A stretch of DNA of 14,110 bases from assembly GCA_946479025.1 (NCBI GenBank), contig CAMLDM010000021.1, positions 1 to 14,110 on the forward strand, read 5' to 3'. The notes under the pieces were generated by a model. It was given only the letters and a program-made list of their open reading frames with translations, searched no databases and had not been told where the DNA came from. Position numbers and translations under genes: made by a program. How positions within the stretch are numbered: the first letter of the stretch is position 1; the number at the start of each line of letters is the position of its first letter. This document shows, piece after piece, positions 9,142 to 14,110 of this stretch. The stretch comes from an uncultured Candidatus Saccharibacteria bacterium. Lineage in GTDB: Bacteria; Patescibacteria; Saccharimonadia; Saccharimonadales; CAMLKC01.

Positions 9142-9707
9142 TTCAGTATCTTGTGTGCCAGTTCTATAGCTTTATCGAGGGTGTTTGCCTGGGGCGCTGC
9201 GCCAACGCCGTAGCTTAATAAGATCCACTTGTGGCCGTCGAGGATATTAAGCTGGCCGTTCTTGTGGTTGAAGTACGCGCTCTCGCCCAGATTCTTTACG
9301 GTTTCTACACCTTCACTTGGCTTGCTCTTTGCGAATTCGGTTTTGTTCTGCTCGGTACCTTTATCGTTGATGCCGGAGCGGACGGCAATGGCCGCAACCA
9401 TCATTTTATTTTGGTCGGGGTTTCTGTCCGTGTAACTGCACTTGCTGGTCGCAACGTCACCAGAAATGGTAGGTTCGTTTTTATCAGTACTAATTACCTT
9501 GTTACCTAACAGATCTTCGGCCTTGGCAGGCGTGAGCATATCGCAGGCTTTTGCCGGCTGATAAACAATTTTCAGCCCGTCGCTATACACAAAAAATACA
9601 ATAGCCGCAACAATAGCCGCGCAGCCCAAGAGGACGGCCGTGCCAATAATAAGTTCTTTTTTATACGTCGTGGTGTAATTTTTCGCGGCTTCAAAATAAT
9701 GATTCAT
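9138..9707 (-). CDS. Single-TM protein with DUF3558-like extracellular domain
   Basis: 189 aa; ATG at 9705-9707, about 10 bases after a good -10. A short basic cytoplasmic N-terminus (to K17) is followed by a TM helix at about 19-41. The exterior has ACDMLTPAKAEDLLG (54-68) and SKCSY (88-92); the Cys-x-hLTP-Ala-x-x-x-hLG pattern plus a second cysteine is reminiscent of actinobacterial DUF3558 lipoproteins. C55 and C90 could form a disulfide. The remainder (SGINDKGTEQNKTEFAK, LGESAYFNHKNGQL) fits that family's later strands. Function unknown. It is not a type IV pilin: there is no prepilin cleavage G and no E5 after it. Its stop overlaps that of the plus-strand gene ending at 9141. Confidence 0.8.
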   Translation of the reverse strand: MNHYFEAAKNYTTTYKKELIIGTAVLLGCAAIVAAIVFFVYSDGLKIVYQPAKACDMLTPAKAEDLLGNKVISTDKNEPTISGDVATSKCSYTDRNPDQNKMMVAAIAVRSGINDKGTEQNKTEFAKSKPSEGVETVKNLGESAYFNHKNGQLNILDGHKWILLSYGVGAAPQANTLDKAIELAHKILN

Positions 9708-9717
9708 GATTGCCTAT

Positions 9718-9745
9718 AGTATAACAGCGCCTGCGTAGCAGCCAA
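9718..9745 (-). promoter_or_regulatory. Promoter for the DUF3558-like membrane protein
   Basis: On the minus strand, TTGGCT (9745 to 9740) is followed by a 16-base spacer and TATACT (9723 to 9718). The ATG is at 9707, so the leader would be only about 4 bases and no real Shine-Dalgarno fits. Confidence 0.5.
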
Positions 9746-9790
9746 AACTTACAAAATTATGAAAAATAAAAAAATGTTGTGGATAACTCA

Positions 9791-9820
9791 TTGCACTATG
9801 TATGGCGCTCATGGTAAAAT
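9791..9820 (+). promoter_or_regulatory. Promoter of the 549-aa major surface protein gene
   Basis: TGGTAAAAT (9812-9820) is an extended -10; TTGCAC (9791-9796) is a weak -35 with an 18-base spacer. The expected start near 9827 puts a small CCCT-ACTGC-AGGG hairpin (9832-9844) at the very 5' end of the mRNA, which could stabilise it. Confidence 0.5.
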
Positions 9821-9864
9821 TCGCGTGTACCCCCTACTGCAGGGATAAAATTATTAAAACAAAA

Positions 9865-9870
9865 AAGGAG
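9865..9870 (+). promoter_or_regulatory. Strong ribosome binding site
   Basis: AAGGAG in an A-rich leader, 10 bases before the ATG at 9881. It is the cleanest Shine-Dalgarno among the surface-protein genes here and implies high translation. Confidence 0.75.
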
Positions 9871-9880
9871 ATATACAAAA

Positions 9881-11530
9881 ATGTATACACTCAAATCAAT
9901 TGCTCGGCGTGGGACGCCGCTCGCTGCTGTGATTGCCATAGTAGCGGCAGCGATTCTCCCGGCGTCGGCGGCGTTCGCGGATGCGTTGAACCCGCTGACC
10001 GAGCGTAGCTTGACGCTTTCGAGCTCGTCACCAGGCTGGAGCTTTAAGGACGGTTCGGGAAACGCTACCTATGCAGCACCAAACAGTGGTGCTAACGGTA
10101 AGCAAACAGGTGAGACATTTAGTTTTAAGGTAAGTACCGACAGTACGACTAGTCCTGCTCTTAAGGCGTTTACCTTCCAGTACTGTACAACCTCTGCTGG
10201 TGAATGTATAGCGCCGGGTAACGGTACAGGAGCTAACCAGGCTAACTTGAAAGTCGTTGCAGCTACTCCGACAGAAGTTTCATCTACAACCTGGGACATT
10301 ATTAAGCCAGTTGCTGATGGCGGTACCGGCCGACCTGAAGTTCAGGGTAGTATATATAACGGTCTGCCAAAGATGGATAACAGTGAAGGTAACTTCGTAG
10401 TGCTTATGGGTGGCGCATACAGTGCTGGTTGGAGTATGGCAGCCAGTAACGTAGAAGATAGCACGGGCACGGGTGAGAATAACTACATTACCCTTACGAA
10501 CAGTACAGGTATAAACCCGGCTGCGGGTACACCAATTAAAGTAATCTTCTTTGGTACCAACACTAATTACATCACTAACCCGGGGGCTGGAGCATTCTTC
10601 GTAAAGATTAATGATTACAGCGACACAGCTGCGACAACGGTTGTGGATGGTGGTGTTACCGTGGCAAACGTCATGAATCAATCGATCGAGATCCAAACGA
10701 AGGTGCTTGAAACCATGGATTTCTCAGTTGGAACGGTTGATCCTTTCACCTTGGATGCAACTCAGCTACAGGCATCTTCGCTTGCTAAAAGCGTACACGC
10801 TCCATGTGACCGCATATTAACAGGTATGACTCCGGCCAGCGCAGTCAATGTGCTACAGATGGGTAACGAATCGGGCGAAAACTCTCTAGAGACCGATAAG
10901 ACCTATAGCACACACTCATACTGGCGTCTAAGTTCCAACTCTAGCGCCGGTGCAACGGTTTACTACTCAGGGGTAACTCTCAGTAACACAGTGGGCGACC
11001 AGATTAAAGCCATCGGTAAGACGGCTGCCGCTCCTGACCCAGGTAGTGAACAGTTTGGCTTGGCTTTAGATAATGCAACAACTGGTAACTTTGATGTAAA
11101 CTACAACACTGAAAGGGTGGTAGATCCGGGTCCTCCAGAGGTCAAGTACTTGTACGAGAATGGTGCCGATAACGCAGCCAACGGACTAACTGACCCTGCG
11201 AACGCGGACATTGATGCCAGCACGACGACCGACGTAGGCGGTAACGGAAGTTACCACCATCCACAGCTGTATCCGCTAGCTGCTCGTGCAGACTATGATG
11301 GAGGTGACGGACACGTTAACCTTAACTACGCAGGCGGCACCAATACACGCGATACAACGTTTGCGTTCAATACAGACTCGAATACGATTCCAGAACCTAT
11401 TGCTGACGAATCAAACCAAGTCGTTGACTGTGTAACTGGTAAGATGCGCTACATTGCGAACATTGCAGCAACTACACCAGCCGGTATCTACACAACCAAA
11501 ATTAACTACATTGCAGCTCCTCAGTACTAG
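9881..11530 (+). CDS. Abundant secreted surface protein, WxL-like family (candidate major envelope or S-layer protein)
   Basis: 549 aa. The signal peptide (1-34) has a basic start (K5, R9, R10) and ends A-F-A before DALNPLTER. The mature chain is rich in Asn, Thr, Gly and Ser with few charges and no TM. Its layout matches the 358-aa paralogue downstream: LTERSLTLSSSSPG versus FQERGLYMNSSTPG near the mature N-terminus, a cysteine pair (FQYCTTSAGEC), an IEIQT.V segment followed by a DFSVG/IFC-type strand, a QFG motif (EQFGLAL), and an ending PAGIYTTKINYIAAPQY. The terminal pattern is like the end of Gram-positive WxL domains without the Trp. Strong Shine-Dalgarno, extended -10 promoter, a dedicated terminator and restricted codon choice (frequent GGT, AAC, GTA) indicate high expression. 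An S-layer-like role is inference. Confidence 0.85.
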   Translation: MYTLKSIARRGTPLAAVIAIVAAAILPASAAFADALNPLTERSLTLSSSSPGWSFKDGSGNATYAAPNSGANGKQTGETFSFKVSTDSTTSPALKAFTFQYCTTSAGECIAPGNGTGANQANLKVVAATPTEVSSTTWDIIKPVADGGTGRPEVQGSIYNGLPKMDNSEGNFVVLMGGAYSAGWSMAASNVEDSTGTGENNYITLTNSTGINPAAGTPIKVIFFGTNTNYITNPGAGAFFVKINDYSDTAATTVVDGGVTVANVMNQSIEIQTKVLETMDFSVGTVDPFTLDATQLQASSLAKSVHAPCDRILTGMTPASAVNVLQMGNESGENSLETDKTYSTHSYWRLSSNSSAGATVYYSGVTLSNTVGDQIKAIGKTAAAPDPGSEQFGLALDNATTGNFDVNYNTERVVDPGPPEVKYLYENGADNAANGLTDPANADIDASTTTDVGGNGSYHHPQLYPLAARADYDGGDGHVNLNYAGGTNTRDTTFAFNTDSNTIPEPIADESNQVVDCVTGKMRYIANIAATTPAGIYTTKINYIAAPQY

Positions 11531-11556
11531 ACTGAACGCAAAAAAGTAGTAAACCT

Positions 11557-11585
11557 AAACCGACCCGCATAGGGTCGGTTTTTCT
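11557..11585 (+). terminator. Intrinsic terminator after the 549-aa surface protein gene
   Basis: A 10-bp perfect stem AAACCGACCC / GGGTCGGTTT with a 5-base loop (GCATA) is followed by a T-rich run (TTTTTCT). It lies 27 bases after the stop and makes that gene monocistronic. Confidence 0.93.
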
Positions 11586-11621
11586 CTTACTACATTACTA
11601 CGCATAATTCCGATAGTTTAG

Positions 11622-11627
11622 TACAAT
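11622..11627 (+). promoter_or_regulatory. -10 element immediately before the 358-aa secreted protein gene
   Basis: TACAAT ends 7 bases before the ATG at 11635, so initiation would fall on or beside the A of the start codon. There is no Shine-Dalgarno, and the arrangement fits a leaderless mRNA. No clear -35 is present. Confidence 0.5.
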
Positions 11628-11634
11628 AACAGGT

Positions 11635-12711
11635 ATGCAGCATTGGTTGGTTCGACTTCATACGTTTATCTTCGCTTGGCGACACATGTGGTCGGAAGAG
11701 GCTATGGCTTTGCTGCTGGTATTGTTTGTATTTATAGCACCGGCTTCAGCCGCCATGCGTTTTCAAGAGCGTGGCCTGTATATGAATAGCAGCACTCCAG
11801 GTGCGACTACATTTTACACCGTGTCGTTTCGTTATATGAGCCCACAAATAGTCGGGTCGGTTGACATGCTGTTTTGTAATAGTCCTATCCCGTATGATCC
11901 CTGTGTAAAGCCAACAGGGCTCGACGTTTCAAACGCTGTGCTTAATAGTCAATCGGGCGAGACTGGATATTCAATTTTATCTAAATCTGCAAATCATATC
12001 ATTCTTACGCGCACACCAACGGTAATTACGGGCGGTGGCGGATCATCGTATAAGTTTGATAATATTAAAAATCCGACCGACCCCAGCCAAGCGTTCTCGA
12101 TTCGCTTGCGGAGCCACGCCTCAACCGATGCAACCGGACCACAAATCGACTTCGGTTCGGTAAGGGGACAGGTGACAAACAGCATTGTAATTCAGACACA
12201 GGTACCGCCTATGCTGATATTTTGCGCCGCCGCACAAGTCACTGAGGGGTGCACGGGTACTGATGACACTAATTACAGCGACATGGGCCAGCTTAGCTCG
12301 AAATCTACATTAACCGCACAGTCGCAAATGGCGGTCGGTACCAACGCCAGTGGCGGCTTTGCGATCACGGCAAACGGCACACCGCTAAGTGCTGGTACGA
12401 GCGTTATTGATTCTCCGTCAACGCCGACGAAAAGCACGCCGGGCACTAACCAGTTTGGTATTAACTTGGTTGCAAATAATGCCCCTACTGTGGGTGAGGA
12501 TCCAGAGGGAACATGGGCAAACGCGGTTCCATCGCCGGATTATGGCGTGCCAAATAAATACAAATATGTGCCAGGTGATGTGGTTGCTTACTCGCCAAAC
12601 GTCAGTCTTATGAAAAAATTTACAGTCAGCTACATCGTAAACTCGGATGAAAATCTGCGTGCTGGTGTATATACTACAACGATCAACTACATAGCCAGTG
12701 GACGCTTTTAG
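11635..12711 (+). CDS. Secreted WxL-like surface protein, paralogue of the 549-aa protein
   Basis: 358 aa. The first ATG is chosen because a -10 sits exactly one leaderless distance upstream; alternatives at residues 18 and 24 would give a signal peptide with no basic N-region. The signal peptide is unusually long (1-39; basic/aromatic 1-23, hydrophobic 24-36, ending A-S-A). The mature chain starts AMRFQERGLYMNSSTPG, has a cysteine pair (C81, C90), then SIVIQTQVPPMLIFC (183-197) with C206, and the C-terminal module (261-358) shared with the 247-aa protein. The end, RAGVYTTTINYIASGRF, nearly repeats the end of the 549-aa protein. No TM. Probably displayed through the DUF916-like protein encoded next (inference from WxL loci). 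Stop at 12709-12711. Confidence 0.82.
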   Translation: MQHWLVRLHTFIFAWRHMWSEEAMALLLVLFVFIAPASAAMRFQERGLYMNSSTPGATTFYTVSFRYMSPQIVGSVDMLFCNSPIPYDPCVKPTGLDVSNAVLNSQSGETGYSILSKSANHIILTRTPTVITGGGGSSYKFDNIKNPTDPSQAFSIRLRSHASTDATGPQIDFGSVRGQVTNSIVIQTQVPPMLIFCAAAQVTEGCTGTDDTNYSDMGQLSSKSTLTAQSQMAVGTNASGGFAITANGTPLSAGTSVIDSPSTPTKSTPGTNQFGINLVANNAPTVGEDPEGTWANAVPSPDYGVPNKYKYVPGDVVAYSPNVSLMKKFTVSYIVNSDENLRAGVYTTTINYIASGRF

Positions 12712-12720
12712 TGGTACAAT
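12712..12720 (+). promoter_or_regulatory. Extended -10 promoter of the DUF916-like gene
   Basis: TGGTACAAT abuts the stop codon of the preceding gene. It gives the DUF916-like gene its own transcript with a leader of roughly 40 bases carrying GAGGGA (12750-12755). Confidence 0.5.
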
Positions 12721-12765
12721 ACTGCTAATACTTAAACAAAGTAAAACGTGAGGGAATATAGAACA

Positions 12766-13830
12766 ATGAAACGCCTTAAGAGCATTGTTATGGCCGCTTT
12801 TGCGGTTTTGATTGTTGCAGCAAATACAATGCCTATGCAGCCAGCTTCAGCAGTATCGTCTGCGGCACTTAGCATCACGCCGAAAAAGAACTATATCATC
12901 GAGCCAGGCAAATCTGTCAAAGACACGCTGATTATCCGTAACCTTGACAATAAAGTACCTCTTGAACTTACGTTGCGGGTAGTTGACTTTACATTTACGG
13001 ATGACGGCGGTACGCCAAAGCTGATGTTGGATCCGAATGCGCCGCAGACAACGTGGTCACTAAAACCTTTTATGACTGTTCCTAAAGATGTGACGGTTGC
13101 TCCGGGCGCTACTAAAACTGTCAAGATGAATATTGCCATTCCCGCAGGTCATGGTGCGGGTAGCTACTATAGCGCCATTGTTTACTCATCCGGCTCCGGT
13201 GAGGGTGGTAACGTCGGACTGAGCGCATCGGGCGTTACGCTGGCATTCGTTACGATTCCTGGTAAAGTGCATGAAGACCTTCAGCTACAGAAGTTCGGTG
13301 CCTACAAGCCGCCTGCACAGGGGGGGCAGCCTGGAAGCTTCATGTATATTACGACAGATATGCCGAAGATGATTGCATACAACCTAAAGAACAACGGTAA
13401 CGTTACCGAAGCTCCTGTCGGCAGTATCAAACTAAAAGGCATGTTCGGCAAAGAATATACCATTAACAATGTTAATCCGAACAGTTCACTCGCTCTTATC
13501 GGCCAAGCACGAACGTTTACGAGCTGTATCAAGCAAAAGACCGAAAACGTTGACCTGGGGGGTTCGAAGTCGAAGTCGGTGGTGTGTGACACGCCGAATC
13601 TGTGGCCGGGCATGTACACTGCCACACTAGACATTTTCTACGGACAAAACGGCAACAATACCCAGGAGCTTATCAAAACCGCGACATTCTGGTACCTGCC
13701 ATGGTGGTTCATCCTCGCTTTCTTGGTTGTTCTCCTGATTGTCTCGTACTATGTATGGCGCATCGTCCGCATAGTAAAGCGCATGAAGAACGGCGGTGTT
13801 AAGCTCAACCGACCTTCCGGCCGAAAATAA
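12766..13830 (+). CDS. DUF916/WxLIP-like surface protein with C-terminal TM anchor
   Basis: 354 aa from the ATG at 12766, which has GAGGGA 10 bases upstream. The in-frame GTG at 12748 overlaps that site and is less likely. Signal peptide 1-29 (A-S-A). Two Ig-like beta domains follow: about 34-165 (LSITPKKNYIIEPGKSVKDTL, VAPGATKTVKMNIAIPAG, GSYYSAIVY) resembling DUF916, and about 166-305 (FMYITTDMPKMIAYNLKNNGN; C254 and C274 possibly disulfide-bonded; WPGMYTATLDIFYG) resembling the DUF3324 part. A TM helix follows WYLPWW at about 312-334, with a basic cytoplasmic tail. In Firmicutes, DUF916/DUF3324 proteins bind WxL-domain proteins and anchor them to the membrane and wall. The two secreted WxL-like proteins directly upstream fit that arrangement. 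The family assignment is by pattern and architecture. Confidence 0.78.
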   Translation: MKRLKSIVMAAFAVLIVAANTMPMQPASAVSSAALSITPKKNYIIEPGKSVKDTLIIRNLDNKVPLELTLRVVDFTFTDDGGTPKLMLDPNAPQTTWSLKPFMTVPKDVTVAPGATKTVKMNIAIPAGHGAGSYYSAIVYSSGSGEGGNVGLSASGVTLAFVTIPGKVHEDLQLQKFGAYKPPAQGGQPGSFMYITTDMPKMIAYNLKNNGNVTEAPVGSIKLKGMFGKEYTINNVNPNSSLALIGQARTFTSCIKQKTENVDLGGSKSKSVVCDTPNLWPGMYTATLDIFYGQNGNNTQELIKTATFWYLPWWFILAFLVVLLIVSYYVWRIVRIVKRMKNGGVKLNRPSGRK

Positions 13831-13840
13831 TCGCCCTCTT

Positions 13841-13867
13841 TTGTAAGCGTCAAAGACACGCTACAAT
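13841..13867 (+). promoter_or_regulatory. Promoter before the last (partial) secreted protein
   Basis: TTGTAA (13841-13846) and TACAAT (13862-13867) are separated by a short 15-base spacer. The ATG is 10 bases after the -10, so the leader would be only about 4 bases and lacks a Shine-Dalgarno. Confidence 0.4.
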
Positions 13868-13877
13868 AGGCATAAGC

Positions 13878-14110
13878 ATGATACACAAGATTCGTTTTAG
13901 CGCGCGGTGGGCACTTCCGGTGATGACTGGGATGTGCCTGCTGGCGCTAATTACGTATGTGCGGCCAGCGCAGGCGATCACGCAGATCCCGACCCCTCCG
14001 CCGCAACCGGGTTCGTTCGGTCTGGAGGCGACCAAGCCCAAAGATCCGCCAAAGCAAGGCGCGAGGATTACCACGCCTGGTAACGGTGCGTCATTTTCTA
14101 CGTCGCCAAT
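13878..14110 (+). CDS. Secreted protein, N-terminal part (runs off the window)
   Basis: About 77 residues are visible. The start is the ATG at 13878-13880, just after a -10 element. A signal peptide (1-33) has a basic N-region (H3, K4, R6, R10), a hydrophobic core (PVMTGMCLLALITYV) and ends A-Q-A. A Pro-rich linker follows (TQIPTPPPQPGSF, then KPKDPPKQG). The last visible part, RITTPGNGASFSTSP, has the look of the first strand of an Ig-like domain (I..P..G..F..SP). A surface role is likely; nothing more can be said from this fragment. It follows the DUF916-like gene by 47 bases and may belong to the same surface locus. Confidence 0.75.
   Translation, partial: MIHKIRFSARWALPVMTGMCLLALITYVRPAQAITQIPTPPPQPGSFGLEATKPKDPPKQGARITTPGNGASFSTSP

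Noticed and set aside
9138..9707. Type IV pilin-like protein
   Set aside because: The TM segment is N-terminal but lacks the prepilin peptidase site and E5, and the exterior looks DUF3558-like.
12748..12765. GTG start six codons upstream for the DUF916-like gene
   Set aside because: The GTG is part of the GAGGGA stretch that serves as a ribosome site for the ATG at 12766. The extra residues MREYRT add nothing to the signal peptide.
13803..13850. Terminator after the DUF916-like gene
   Set aside because: The CCGGCCG stretch lies inside the coding end and is not followed by a proper stem plus T-run.

Overview
The window looks like a chromosomal segment of a Patescibacteria/CPR bacterium, most likely a Saccharibacterium (TM7). 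The evidence is family resemblance: fibre-like surface proteins with CPR-style motifs, a Gram-positive-like secretome of signal-peptide and single-TM proteins, moderate GC, compact spacing and ordinary use of TGA as a stop. The lineage is inferred, because no rRNA or other marker gene is present.

Layout. Bases 1-683 (minus) hold the N-terminal part of a secreted fibre-like protein. A 235-base divergent intergenic region with two promoters follows. Bases 919-7277 (plus) are a tightly coupled seven-gene operon: a membrane protein with an extracellular domain and a c-subunit-like TM hairpin, a repeated coiled-coil protein, a delta-like subunit, then F1 alpha, gamma, beta and epsilon. Most junctions overlap by 1-14 nt. 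The F1 catalytic residues are present, but no a subunit and no ordinary c or b subunit is encoded. I therefore read it as an F1-like ATPase carrying a non-standard membrane sector, comparable in concept to the F1-like X0 ATPases of mycoplasmas, and not as a normal ATP synthase. This is the most notable system here.

Bases 7274-9707 hold three small surface-protein genes: a membrane-anchored beta-repeat fibre protein (minus), a secreted protein (plus) and a single-TM protein with a DUF3558-like exterior (minus). Both convergent junctions (7274-7277 and 9138-9141) share overlapping stop codons.

Bases 9881-13830 (plus) look like a WxL-style surface locus. A probably abundant 549-aa secreted protein has a strong ribosome binding site and its own terminator. 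A 358-aa paralogue follows, then a DUF916-like (WxL-interacting-protein-like) protein with a C-terminal TM anchor. A further secreted protein starts at 13878 and runs off the window. Promoters are mostly extended -10 elements of the form TGGTANAAT. Several genes have a -10 only 7-13 bases before the start codon, suggesting leaderless mRNAs.

Taken together, the window pairs a cytoplasmic rotary-type ATPase bearing an extracellular domain with a dense set of envelope proteins. A surface-directed mechanical or assembly role for the ATPase is possible but is inference only.
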